From contig JACKNX010000004.1 of assembly GCA_024234635.1 (NCBI GenBank), positions 186,001-250,000 of the forward strand: a stretch of DNA of 64,000 bases, in the 5' to 3' direction. Origin of the DNA: Pseudomonadales bacterium. Lineage in GTDB: Bacteria > Pseudomonadota > Gammaproteobacteria > Pseudomonadales > Azotimanducaceae. The first letter of the stretch is position 1. Each line of letters begins with the position of its first letter. This document shows, piece by piece, positions 8,714 to 17,253 of this stretch. The position numbers and the translations under genes were made by a program. The notes below the pieces were generated by a model. That model did no database searches. It had not been told where the DNA came from and was given only the letters and a program-made list of their open reading frames with translations.

Positions 8714-9262
8714 TTATCGGCGGCCGCGCCGAGACCCGGAGTCCAGAAGTTCAGCCAACCCTGAAAACGGCGATTTGCCGCTCTCTTCCACTTCGATGTC
8801 TCCTGAACTGGCACGCGGGCGCCTCGCACAGGCGTCATCAACACATACCCGCTCCGGGATCGACAGCAAAAGCTCATCCTCCACCAGCAGGGCGACATCC
8901 AGTTGCGTACCCGCAACGATAATTTCCAGCTCGCCGGGCAGGTCCTTGTCCCAGTCATCCGCCTGCGCTTCGTCACACGCAAGCAATGCCAGAAACCGGG
9001 TACTGACGGTGCGCTCCAGGTGTTCCTCACACCATTGGCAGGGCAGACGCAAACGGGCCGTCGCCGACCCATCCACCCTCGGCCGCCTGCCTGAACCCTG
9101 AAAGGCCAGGGTCACCGAGATGGGTCCCAGTAGCGTACCAACCGCCGCCAGTCGTCCACAGGCGTCGCCGTCGAGCTCTCGCACGAGCACCGCACCTGCC
9201 TCGGCAAGCTCCCTGTAGGTGGCGTCATCGGGTTTGGGGGGTGCCATGGCGGGCGCAATCAT
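8714..9262 (-). CDS. yceD: YceD family protein (DUF177), 23S rRNA accumulation protein
   Basis: 182-residue member of the DUF177/YceD family, which in E. coli and plants is linked to accumulation of 23S rRNA. A conserved cysteine pair (CQWCEEHLER, residues ~75-78) and a second set near CVDDACARR are visible; the family carries such pairs, possibly for metal binding. The tail is charged and probably disordered. Three starts are possible (9295, 9262, 9247), none with a clear ribosome binding site; 9262 is a compromise. Co-directional with rpmF, 88 bases upstream of it. Confidence 0.85.
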   Translation of the reverse strand: MIAPAMAPPKPDDATYRELAEAGAVLVRELDGDACGRLAAVGTLLGPISVTLAFQGSGRRPRVDGSATARLRLPCQWCEEHLERTVSTRFLALLACDEAQADDWDKDLPGELEIIVAGTQLDVALLVEDELLLSIPERVCVDDACARRPRASSGDIEVEESGKSPFSGLAELLDSGSRRGRR

Positions 9263-9319
9263 AGGTTTGCGATCCAGGCCTGTAAAGGCATACACCCCGT
9301 TGCACGCGGCACGGCCTGC

Positions 9320-10261
9320 TCAGGCTGCCCCGCCACCGAATCGCGCCTGCAGCGCGGCGAACACGGCAGGTACCGGTGACTGGAAATGGTGCGATCGACC
9401 GGAAAAGTCGAAGCGCAGCTCCCGTGCGTGCAGACAGAGCCGACCGGCAGCGCGGTCCACCTCATCCTCCGCCGTGGTCGTTTCCCCATACTTGCTGTCT
9501 CCGACCAGCGGGAAGCCGGTGGTCGTGGCATGCACGCGGATCTGATGCGTGCGGCCCGTAAGCAGACTGGCATCGAGCGTGGATACCCGATCGCCCGCCT
9601 CGACCAGACGGAAGTTGGTCACCGCGGACTGGCCTGCGGATTCGTCCACGCGGACCCGCCGCTCGCCACCGGGGGTAACCGTGCGAAGCAGAGATGCATC
9701 AACGCGGCGGGCGGTGGCTGCCCACCGGCCATGCACCAGGAGACGATAGGTCTTTTCTATACGTCTTTGTTTAAATATTTCTTGTAACTCTTTGAGAGAA
9801 CGTGGATTTTTTGCAACGAGAAGCAATCCGGAGGTGTCGCGGTCAAGCCGATGCACCAGTTCGAGAAATGTCGCGCCGTCGCCGGACGCCGCGGCCCGAA
9901 GCGCATCGATGACGCCAAACGCCACGCCACTGCCTGCATGTACGGCCAGCCCCGCCGGTTTGTCGAGGACGAGAAAGTCGCTGCCGGAATGAACGATGCG
10001 CCGCTGCAGCGACTCGATGACCGCCCGGGGTGGTCGTGCCTGGGCAGCTTGCGCAACTGTCACCGGCGGTATCCGCACCGTCTCTCCGCCGGCAAGGCGG
10101 AACGCCGGCTTGACCCGATGACCATCGACCCGTACCTCGCCACTGCGCAGCATCCGGTAGATGCGCGAGCGAGGCAGTTTGCGCAAAAGCCGGGCCAGAT
10201 AGTTGTCTATGCGCTGGCCGCAGGCCGCCGCCTCGACGGTTACGTGGCGAACGTCAGACAC
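9320..10261 (-). CDS. rluC: 23S rRNA pseudouridine(955/2504/2580) synthase RluC
   Basis: 313-residue RluA-family pseudouridine synthase. The N-terminal S4 RNA-binding domain (GQRIDNYLARLLRKLPRSRIYRMLRSGEVRVDG) is followed by the catalytic domain with HRLDRDTSGLLL, where the second Asp is catalytic. The start is the GTG at 10261, preceded by AGGGGGAA at good spacing. Like its relatives it lies divergent from rne. Codons between about 9750 and 9826 are strikingly AT-rich (22 of 70 bases GC in 9751-9820) inside an otherwise GC-rich gene, although the protein there (KNPRSLKELQEIFKQRRIEKT) is ordinary for RluC; see findings. Confidence 0.95.
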   Translation of the reverse strand: MSDVRHVTVEAAACGQRIDNYLARLLRKLPRSRIYRMLRSGEVRVDGHRVKPAFRLAGGETVRIPPVTVAQAAQARPPRAVIESLQRRIVHSGSDFLVLDKPAGLAVHAGSGVAFGVIDALRAAASGDGATFLELVHRLDRDTSGLLLVAKNPRSLKELQEIFKQRRIEKTYRLLVHGRWAATARRVDASLLRTVTPGGERRVRVDESAGQSAVTNFRLVEAGDRVSTLDASLLTGRTHQIRVHATTTGFPLVGDSKYGETTTAEDEVDRAAGRLCLHARELRFDFSGRSHHFQSPVPAVFAALQARFGGGAA

Positions 10262-11001
10262 TACGCTGCTTCCCCCTGGTGGCGTACGCGCCACCGTCGG
10301 GCGCAAAAGTCACGCCGCCGGGGATAGAGATGATTGCCGGGGTGGAGAGCCACTGTTAGTATCCGTCCGTTGTCAGGGATTGGCGGTGCGCTGCCAGGCT
10401 TCCCGCGTGGCTCGCCATCGTTGCCCGCAATTTCATCGAAGAAGCCCCCCGCAGTAAAGCGCCACTGCAACGCTACGGGAGTTGGATTTCCATCCGCGAT
10501 CTGCGGATTTCCTTTCGGGAAGACGCAGGTCACCGGTGGAAACCCTGTACCCAGAGGATCTGTTTCAGCGAGGGCGCAAGCCACGCTGGCAGCCGGCTCC
10601 CTACAGAGACCCAACATATAACGCTCCAGAGGTTACGGTGCGCTCGAGATGCGTTTCGCGACCCGGCACGTGGATTCGATGAGGCAATCCGCCCATCAAG
10701 GCACGTGGGATTGAATCGGAAAGATTGAATCAGCAGAACAGAATTTGTGGCTGCCAGTCCGCTCCGGCGATGGCAGCGCAGCGTAGGGATCACAGCCGGT
10801 TTCCGGCTGCGCGAACGTTGCCCCGTCACCGCACAAGCTCGGCGGCAGGCGCGTTCACCCCGGATTCTTCCCTGGCGAACCTGGCCAAGCGACCGCTTCG
10901 ACCTCCCGCCGGTGGGAATCCAACGCCCATGAGCCTCTGTCCCCTGCCCGCCCGTCTCGCCAGCATCTTGCGCATCCCGCCTCCTCCACTGAAGGAAAAT
11001 C
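10262..11001 (+). other. rluC-rne intergenic region and presumed long rne leader
   Basis: 740 bases with no supportable gene. It separates two divergent genes and must hold both promoters. In E. coli the rne message has a ~360-nt leader with hairpins through which RNase E controls its own level. By analogy most of this region may be transcribed as the rne leader. Short hairpins are visible, for example ATCCGC-GATCT-GCGGAT at about 10492-10508. A ribosome binding site AAGGA lies seven bases before the rne ATG. The autoregulatory role is inferred from E. coli, not seen here. Confidence 0.5.
10334..10362 (+). promoter_or_regulatory. Possible sigma-70 promoter for rne
   Basis: TTGCCG (10334-10339), 17 bases, then TAGTAT (10357-10362): four of six matches to each consensus hexamer at ideal spacing. 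Use of it would give a leader of roughly 630 nt. Weak by sequence alone. Confidence 0.3.
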
Positions 11002-13779
11002 ATGAAGAGGATGTTGATCAACGCGGCGCAGCCCGAAGAAATCCGCGTCGCACTCGTTGACGGTCAACGGCTGCACGATCTCGATATCGAGAACCGGCAC
11101 CGGGAACAGAAGAAAGGCAGTATCTACAAAGCCCGGATCACACGGGTAGAACCCAGCCTTGAAGCGGCCTTTGTCGACTATGGCGCTGATCGTCATGGCT
11201 TCCTGCCCCTGAAAGAAATTTCCCGTGACTACTTTCGCAAGCAGCCGGCGGACATCGGCGGCAAGCTGAACATCGCCGAGCTCGTGGAAGAAGGCCAGGA
11301 ACTTCTGGTGCAGGTGGAAAAGGAGGAACGCGGCAACAAGGGAGCGGCGCTTACCACGTTCATCTCGCTGGCAGGCCGCTACATTGTTCTCATGCCCAAC
11401 AATCCGCGCGCCGGCGGTATCTCGCGGCGCATCGAAGGCGATGAGCGCGATGAACTGCGCGAAGCATTGTCGCAGCTCGAGATTCCGCAGGGCATGGGCG
11501 TCATTGTGCGGACCGCTGGCGTTGGTCGCGCCGCCGAGGAATTGCAATGGGATCTGGAATACCTGCTGCAGCTGTGGAGCGCCATCAGTGAAGCCAGGGA
11601 AAAGGAAGCAACGCCAACACTCATCTATCAGGAAAACAACGTCATCATCCGTGCCATTCGGGACAACTTCCGGAAGGATATCGGCGAAGTCCTCATCGAC
11701 GACGACGAGGCCTATGAGGAGGCGCGCGCCTTCATCACCCAGGTCATGCCGCAGGCCGCACAGCGGGTGAAGCGCTACCGGGACAATATTCCGCTTTTCA
11801 GTCGATACCAGATCGAATCGCAGATCGAAACGGCGTTCCAGCAGTCTGTGAAACTCCCCTCCGGTGGCAGCATCGTCATCGACGTCACCGAGGCGCTGGT
11901 ATCCGTCGATATCAACTCCGCGCGCGCAACCAAGGGAGCCGATATCGAGGAAACGGCGCTGAACACCAATCTGGAAGCGGCAGACGAGATTGCCCGTCAG
12001 CTCCGCATCCGCGACACAGGCGGTCTGATCGTCGTGGATTTCATTGACATGGAAGCGGCGAAAAACCAGCGCGCCGTGGAGACCCGGATGCGCGAAGCCC
12101 TGGAAGCGGACCGGGCGAAGGTGCAGATCGGCAGAATTTCACGTTTTGGCCTGCTGGAAATGTCGCGTCAGCGTTTGCGTCCGTCACTCGATGAGATCAC
12201 CACCGTGGTCTGCCCGCGCTGCTCGGGCAAGGGCATCATCCGGGATACCAAATCATTGGCCCTGGCCATCCTGCGCGTCCTCGAAGAGGAGGCGCTCAAG
12301 GAACGCAGCTCAATTGTGCGCGCCATGGTGCCGCTGGAAGTTGCATCGTTTCTGCTGAATGAAAAACGCCGGGATGTCAGCGCCATCGAAGCCCGCACGA
12401 GCACGCACATCACCATCATTCCCAATGTGAATCTGGAGACGCCGCACTACGAAATCCAACGCATCCGTGATGATGCAATCACCCCGGAAGACACGGTACC
12501 GAGCTACGAGCTGGCGCCGCAGGTCATTGAAATTCCAGAGACGCCATCCGCTGATCTGCCGGATCGTCCCAAGGCCGCAGTGCGCATGAGCGCCCCGACA
12601 GCCCCCCCCGTGGTGGCGGAGGCGGTCCCTGTCGCGGAAGTCACAGCGCCCAAAAAATCGCCGGGGTTGTTCAAGCGCCTCTTCAGCAGCCTGTTCGGGG
12701 ATGCCGACGTGGCCGACGCAGCCAACGACGCCGATGCGGCGGCCAGGCCAGCGACGGAAACGAAGAGCGATCGTGACCGGGGTAACAGCAATCGCCGCGA
12801 CGGTCGCCGCCGCAATCCGGATCGCCAGGACGCACGTGGGGACAGTGCCCGAGAGGATCGCGGCGGAAAACGCCCGCGACGCGATGGCGAGGGCGGCGGA
12901 GACAAGGAACGCGGCAGCGAACGGGATGGCGCCAAATCCGCGCGCGGGGGTCGCGGCCAGAAAGACGGACGTCGACGCAACGAGGGAGACGGTCAGAGCG
13001 AACGCCCGCGTCGACCACGTCAGGACGGTGAAACCACTGAAGCGGGCGCGGAACAGCGACCACGACGCGGCCGTGGCGGTGAAGGTGAAACTGGCGGTGA
13101 TGCCGGCCAGGAGCGCCCCCGCAAACCGCGTGGCGAGGATCGCCCCCGCCGCAATCGGAATGCCGAGGATGGCGAATCCGGTGCGGATGAAGTTGCCGCA
13201 ACCGAAACCCGCGCCGTGGAGGCCATGGACATTCCCATGGACCAGCGGCGACCGAGTGACGAGGATCTCGCTGCCAGCAAGCGTCGGCCGCGTCGCGACC
13301 GCAGCGCAACCGCGGATCGCGCGGATGGCGGACGGCGTCCTCCGCGAACCGCGGACAGCGCAGCGCCGGCCGGGACACTGGAGGTCGCTACCGCGGCAAT
13401 TGCCGCGAGCGGCGAGCCTGCCGACGTCAACGCTCCTGTCGGTGACTCACCAACGGCACCAGCAGCCGTCGATTCCTCGGCTGCAGCCCCAACAACGTCA
13501 GCACCCGTGACCATGGATGACAGCGTCAGGGCGGCCGTGCCGGGAGTGGATGCGGTCGAGCCGGCAATTGCGGAGGCTGCGGAAGCGACACCGGAAGCAG
13601 CGAGCACCGGCGAGGTCGCCGCGGAGTCCAGCCCCAATCCCGCCGACGTGCCGGCCGCCGAAACGGAACCCGCCCGACCGAAACGGGCGTACAACGACCC
13701 CCGCGAGGTCCGGCGCAGGGAACGGGAAGCGAAACTGCGCGCGGAGGGAATACTGCCTTCCGGATCCGGTCAGTCGTAG
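11002..13779 (+). CDS. rne: Ribonuclease E
   Basis: Essential endoribonuclease of mRNA decay and rRNA/tRNA processing, scaffold of the degradosome, 925 residues. The N-terminal half holds the S1 domain (residues ~38-118), the 5'-sensor and DNase I-like regions, the catalytic aspartates (VSVDINSARATKG and VVDFIDME, Mg2+ binding) and the zinc link CPRCSGKG (~408-415). The region after ~residue 500 is low-complexity: a long Arg/Gly/Asp-rich RNA-binding stretch followed by an Ala/Pro/Glu-rich tail ending RREREAKLRAEGI. Starts at ATG 11002 with AAGGA upstream. Its last 10 bases overlap the 3' end of murB on the other strand. The GC-rich Arg-rich half creates several long spurious frames on both strands. 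Confidence 0.98.
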   Translation: MKRMLINAAQPEEIRVALVDGQRLHDLDIENRHREQKKGSIYKARITRVEPSLEAAFVDYGADRHGFLPLKEISRDYFRKQPADIGGKLNIAELVEEGQELLVQVEKEERGNKGAALTTFISLAGRYIVLMPNNPRAGGISRRIEGDERDELREALSQLEIPQGMGVIVRTAGVGRAAEELQWDLEYLLQLWSAISEAREKEATPTLIYQENNVIIRAIRDNFRKDIGEVLIDDDEAYEEARAFITQVMPQAAQRVKRYRDNIPLFSRYQIESQIETAFQQSVKLPSGGSIVIDVTEALVSVDINSARATKGADIEETALNTNLEAADEIARQLRIRDTGGLIVVDFIDMEAAKNQRAVETRMREALEADRAKVQIGRISRFGLLEMSRQRLRPSLDEITTVVCPRCSGKGIIRDTKSLALAILRVLEEEALKERSSIVRAMVPLEVASFLLNEKRRDVSAIEARTSTHITIIPNVNLETPHYEIQRIRDDAITPEDTVPSYELAPQVIEIPETPSADLPDRPKAAVRMSAPTAPPVVAEAVPVAEVTAPKKSPGLFKRLFSSLFGDADVADAANDADAAARPATETKSDRDRGNSNRRDGRRRNPDRQDARGDSAREDRGGKRPRRDGEGGGDKERGSERDGAKSARGGRGQKDGRRRNEGDGQSERPRRPRQDGETTEAGAEQRPRRGRGGEGETGGDAGQERPRKPRGEDRPRRNRNAEDGESGADEVAATETRAVEAMDIPMDQRRPSDEDLAASKRRPRRDRSATADRADGGRRPPRTADSAAPAGTLEVATAAIAASGEPADVNAPVGDSPTAPAAVDSSAAAPTTSAPVTMDDSVRAAVPGVDAVEPAIAEAAEATPEAASTGEVAAESSPNPADVPAAETEPARPKRAYNDPREVRRREREAKLRAEGILPSGSGQS

Positions 13780-14780
13780 CCCAGTACCGCGGGCTCGATC
13801 GTCAGCGCCACTCCGTACCGGCTTTCGATGTCGGTACGGATGGCGTCGGCGAGTTTGAGAAAGTCGCTGCCGCGGCGTGTACCCCGATTAACGAGCACCA
13901 GCGGCTGTCGGTCCCAGACGCCAACCCCGAACATCTCCCTGCCCCGCCAGCCCGCGCGATCGATCAGTTGCGCCGCGCTGAGTTTTACGGTCGCTTCCCC
14001 ATCCGTCGGGAAGCGGCGCAAACCTGGCTCGCGTCCGACGAGGACATCCGCCTCAGCAGCCGCAACCACCGGATTGCGGAAAAAGCTTCCCACGTTGCCA
14101 TTTGTCGCGGGGTCCGGAAGCTTCCCACGGCGGATGCGCATGACCGCGGTCGCCACCTCCCTGGGGTCCGGTGATGTCATGCCGTCGGCCTGCAGCGTGT
14201 CGCGGAGTTCCGGGTAGGTCAGCGTGACCGCCGCCGAACGATGCAATTGCAGCTCGATGCCAAGAATCAGCCAGTGCGCTTCGTTGCGGAAGCGGCTGGT
14301 CCGATAGCCAAATCCGCACTCTGCCGTCTCGATCCGGTGAAGCCTCCCCGTACGGCTATCGAGCGCCTCGACAGCCAGCAGGCGGTCACTGAGCTCCACA
14401 CCATAGGCTCCGATATTCTGCATTGGCGCGGCGCCAGCGGTTCCTGGAATGAGCGCCAGGTTCTCAAGACCGGCGAGCCCGGCATCCAGTGTTTCCATGA
14501 CAAGTTGATGCCAGTTGAATCCGGCATCGACGCGAACGCGCACCTGCGCACCGGATTCCCGGATGACCCGCCAGGTACCTGACCTCAGCAGCACGGCGGT
14601 GCCATCGAGATGGCCCCGAAGGACCACATTCGAACCGCCACCGAAGTAAGTGTGCGGCGCGGGGAGCGCCATGAGCCGGGTGGTTATTGCCGGAGGCGAC
14701 AGGCCCGGCTCGAGGACATGCATCCGTTCCACAAGGCAGCTCACGCCCAGTGTGTTCTGACCGATCAGATCACTAGCCAC
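13770..14780 (-). CDS. murB: UDP-N-acetylenolpyruvoylglucosamine reductase
   Basis: FAD enzyme that reduces UDP-GlcNAc-enolpyruvate to UDP-MurNAc with NADPH, 336 residues (type I, E. coli-like). Motifs: N-terminal NTLGV, GGGSNVVL (FAD), PGTAGAAPMQNIGAYGVEL, and NVGSFFRNPVV with the catalytic serine. The C-terminal LVLVNRGTRRGSDFLKLA is typical of type I. The open frame extends far upstream, but that part matches nothing. The GTG at 14780 gives the expected N-terminus and overlaps the stop of the alkB-like gene by eight bases, so I chose it. Confidence 0.95.
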   Translation of the reverse strand: MASDLIGQNTLGVSCLVERMHVLEPGLSPPAITTRLMALPAPHTYFGGGSNVVLRGHLDGTAVLLRSGTWRVIRESGAQVRVRVDAGFNWHQLVMETLDAGLAGLENLALIPGTAGAAPMQNIGAYGVELSDRLLAVEALDSRTGRLHRIETAECGFGYRTSRFRNEAHWLILGIELQLHRSAAVTLTYPELRDTLQADGMTSPDPREVATAVMRIRRGKLPDPATNGNVGSFFRNPVVAAAEADVLVGREPGLRRFPTDGEATVKLSAAQLIDRAGWRGREMFGVGVWDRQPLVLVNRGTRRGSDFLKLADAIRTDIESRYGVALTIEPAVLGYD

Positions 14781-15411
14781 TCCGGCGCGCTCCCCGCCAG
14801 GTGTCTGGTCGAATCTGTGCAGTCTGCCCGGACGGGTGCTCCAGGCGCCGGAAACTGAGCGAGAGGCGCTCGCCTGTACAGCTCTTCCGTCGCGGAAGAC
14901 AGTGGTGAAGCCGACCGTCCAGCACGAGGAGCGACCCTGCTTCCAGCTCGAGCCTTTCACTGGCGCCGCGAGCAGTGCGACGCCAGCGCAGATCACGGGT
15001 ACTGCCCAGGCTGAGTATCGCGACAGGCCCGACGACGCCCTTTTCGTCGTCCCGGTGCCAGCCCATGTAATCGCGGCCACTCCGGTACAGATTTGCCAGC
15101 ACATGGTTTGGCCGGATCCCCGTCAGCACGGCGACTCTGTCGCACAAGCTGGCGGTGCCCGCAATCCAGCCGCAGGCGGTATGCGCATGCCCGGAATAGG
15201 TGTAGACAACGCCCTTGTCCCCGGCCTCGGCAATCAGCCGTGGCACCAGCACTTCACGCCCGAACAGGCGAAACGTCTCCGACCGCCAGTGCAAGGCTGC
15301 GCGCAACGTGCGGAAGTGCTCATCGCAGGCATCGGCATCGAGCAGCCCGGAATACAGCCGCGGCGCTGGTAGCACACGGGTTTCCGCGGAGACGGAGGTC
15401 TGCGTCAACAT
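14773..15411 (-). CDS. AlkB-like 2-oxoglutarate/Fe(II)-dependent dioxygenase
   Basis: 212-residue oxygenase of the AlkB family, which removes alkyl groups from DNA or RNA bases by oxidation. The iron ligands are visible: WHRDDEKG supplies the HxD pair (residues ~115-117) and LHHCLPRRK the second His. The RLSLSFRRL segment supplies the arginines that bind 2-oxoglutarate. NLYRSGRDYMGWHRDDE and SLGSTRDLRWRR resemble the ALKBH2/3-like bacterial subgroup more than classical E. coli AlkB. It is co-transcribed with murB (eight-base overlap), an unusual pairing. Substrate unknown. Confidence 0.9.
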   Translation of the reverse strand: MLTQTSVSAETRVLPAPRLYSGLLDADACDEHFRTLRAALHWRSETFRLFGREVLVPRLIAEAGDKGVVYTYSGHAHTACGWIAGTASLCDRVAVLTGIRPNHVLANLYRSGRDYMGWHRDDEKGVVGPVAILSLGSTRDLRWRRTARGASERLELEAGSLLVLDGRLHHCLPRRKSCTGERLSLSFRRLEHPSGQTAQIRPDTWRGARRSG

Positions 15412-15414
15412 GGG

Positions 15415-15420
15415 TATAAT
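15415..15420 (+). promoter_or_regulatory. Possible -10 element (TATAAT) ahead of the SDR gene
   Basis: A perfect TATAAT lies just upstream of the alkB-like start, reading toward the SDR gene. No acceptable -35 hexamer is found 16-18 bases upstream, so this is a weak call; it would give a leader of about 190 nt. The rest of the 205-base gap (15412-15616) shows no gene. Confidence 0.3.
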
Positions 15421-15616
15421 CTTTTATCTCCGCTCAAGCAGCGTCGTTCAGTTTCCGGCAACCGGATCGCCTACAGGGCCGATCAGGGATGTCGAACCGG
15501 TGCCGCCAGAGCGGAGCAGAACGGGTAGCGGCCCGGGTAATAGGCGCTGACGAGCCGACAGTTGTCTGGCGCAAACCGCTCAATTTTCAATCCGATCCAC
15601 TACTGAGGAATCCCGC

Positions 15617-16387
15617 TTGGACATTCGCAACAAGGTAGCCGTCATTACCGGTGGCGCATCCGGCCTCGGTCGCGCCACGGCCGAAATGATCATCCAAAAC
15701 GGCGGCAAAGTCGCCATTTTCGACCTCAACGAAGCGCTGGCGAAGCAGACAGCCGCTGAACTCGGCGGCAATGCCAGGGCCTACACGGTCAACGTCACCG
15801 ACAATGCGTCCGTGCAGGCGGCGGTCGACGCGGCAGCCTCGGACTTCGGCGCCATTCACATCAACGTCAACTGTGCAGGCATCGGTACCGCGGCCCGCAC
15901 GCTGAACAAGGATGGGGCGCTCGACATCGCCAAGTTCAACTTCGTCATCCAGGTCAACCTGATCGGCACGTTTTCAACGCTCAGCAAGTGTGCGGCGGTG
16001 ATGCAGAACAACGAACCGGACAATGCAGACAACGAGCGCGGCGTCATCATCAATACCGCCTCGGTGGCGGCGTTTGACGGTCAGATCGGTCAGGCGGCGT
16101 ATTCCGCCAGCAAGGCGGGGGTCGCTGGAATGACGCTGCCGATTGCGCGCGATCTGTCTCGCAGCGGTGTGCGTGTCTGCACTATCGCACCGGGCATCTT
16201 CGAGACTCCCATGATGGCGGGCGCCCCTGACCGGGTCCGCGACCCACTGATCGACATGGTGCAGTTTCCCAAGCGCCTCGGCGCTCCCGGGGAGTTTGCG
16301 CTGCTGTCACGACAGATCATCGAAAACCCCTATCTCAACGGCGAGACGATACGGCTGGACGGTGCCATCCGGATGGCGCCTAAGTAA
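15617..16387 (+). CDS. Short-chain dehydrogenase, 3-hydroxyacyl-CoA dehydrogenase type-2-like
   Basis: 256-residue SDR with NAD-binding TGGASGLG (residues ~10-17), DLNEA after strand 2 (acidic residue favouring NAD over NADP), NCAGIG, and the catalytic set in NTASVAAFDGQIGQAAYSASK. The tail GIFETPMM...DPLIDMVQFPKRLG...DGAIRMAPK closely matches the HSD17B10/3-hydroxyacyl-CoA dehydrogenase type-2 group, which acts in fatty acid or steroid side-chain oxidation. The start is TTG at 15617, preceded by GAGGAA about nine bases away. It is a single-gene unit ending at a hairpin and facing kdsB. Confidence 0.88.
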   Translation: MDIRNKVAVITGGASGLGRATAEMIIQNGGKVAIFDLNEALAKQTAAELGGNARAYTVNVTDNASVQAAVDAAASDFGAIHINVNCAGIGTAARTLNKDGALDIAKFNFVIQVNLIGTFSTLSKCAAVMQNNEPDNADNERGVIINTASVAAFDGQIGQAAYSASKAGVAGMTLPIARDLSRSGVRVCTIAPGIFETPMMAGAPDRVRDPLIDMVQFPKRLGAPGEFALLSRQIIENPYLNGETIRLDGAIRMAPK

Positions 16388-16403
16388 TCGCCACTTGCGG
16401 CCG

Positions 16404-16424
16404 GCACCCGCCGATGGCGGGTGC
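16404..16424. terminator. Stem-loop between convergent SDR and kdsB genes
   Basis: Perfect 9-pair stem GCACCCGCC/GGCGGGTGC with a three-base loop, 17 bases past the SDR stop. No T-tract follows on either strand, so it may be an RNA-end stabiliser rather than a true intrinsic terminator. It is symmetric and could serve both converging transcripts. Confidence 0.4.
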
Positions 16425-16488
16425 TCCGCGACAGGCGAGCCTACGCAACGAAGGTTGATCGTTTCAGGTGCTGCGTCAACGCTTGCGC

Positions 16489-17253
16489 TCAATCCGACGT
16501 CGACAGCCGGACATTGACACGCGCCAGATCCTCTGGCGTGTCCACACCGCCGGGCACTTGCGCGCAGGAGTCCAGCACCAGCATCGGAATGCCGTTGTCG
16601 AGAAGACGCAGTTGCTCGAGGGCCTCCACTTTCTCAAGGTCACTCATCGGCAGGCTCACAAAGCGTCGTAACGTGGCAACGCGGAAGGCGTACACACCGA
16701 TATGCCGGAAATAACCGGGGTGCTGCGGTACGGTGCCTGTCTGAGCGCCAAAACTGTCCCGCGCCCAGGGAATGGGTGCACGCGAGAAGTAAAGCGCTTC
16801 GCCAGATACGCTACGCACAACCTTTACGATATTGGGATTGAAAATGTCCTCGCGCCGCTCGATGGGCTCACACAGCGTCGCCGCGCCAATCGGGCTGGAA
16901 GCAAGGGCAGCCGCCAGCTGTCGTAGCGGCGCGGCAGGCATCAGTGGCTCATCGCCCTGAACGTTGATGACAATGTCATTGTCCTGCCAGCCTTCAGCAG
17001 CCGCTACTTCCAGCACCCGATCGCTACCGGACTGATGCTGATCGCTGGTCATGCGTGCAACAAAACCTGCTGCCTGCACCACGTCCACGATGCGGCTGTC
17101 GTCCGTCGCAATGATCAGCGAATCCGGATTGGCCCGTGCGACACTGCGCGCCGTGCGTACCACCATGGGTTGGTCGCCAATCAGCGCCAGGGGCTTGCCC
17201 GGCAAGCGACTGGAGCCGTAGCGGGCGGGAATCACAATGTGGAAACCGGTCAT
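16489..17253 (-). CDS. kdsB: 3-deoxy-manno-octulosonate cytidylyltransferase (CMP-KDO synthetase)
   Basis: Activates KDO with CTP for attachment to lipid A. 254 residues, normal length. Motifs: IPARYGSSRLPGKPL (nucleotide binding, residues ~7-21), ATDD, GSDRVLEVA, NVQGDEPLMP, and the C-terminal LEQLRLLDNGIPM. The start codon overlaps the stop of the MsbA-LpxK frame (ATGA), so the two are translationally coupled. Together with lpxK and msbA it forms a lipid A/inner core assembly unit. Confidence 0.97.
   Translation of the reverse strand: MTGFHIVIPARYGSSRLPGKPLALIGDQPMVVRTARSVARANPDSLIIATDDSRIVDVVQAAGFVARMTSDQHQSGSDRVLEVAAAEGWQDNDIVINVQGDEPLMPAAPLRQLAAALASSPIGAATLCEPIERREDIFNPNIVKVVRSVSGEALYFSRAPIPWARDSFGAQTGTVPQHPGYFRHIGVYAFRVATLRRFVSLPMSDLEKVEALEQLRLLDNGIPMLVLDSCAQVPGGVDTPEDLARVNVRLSTSD

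Noticed and set aside
12504..13694. Several frames of 150-270 codons within the 3' half of rne on both strands
   Set aside because: They result from the GC-rich, Arg-rich low-complexity coding of the RNase E tail.
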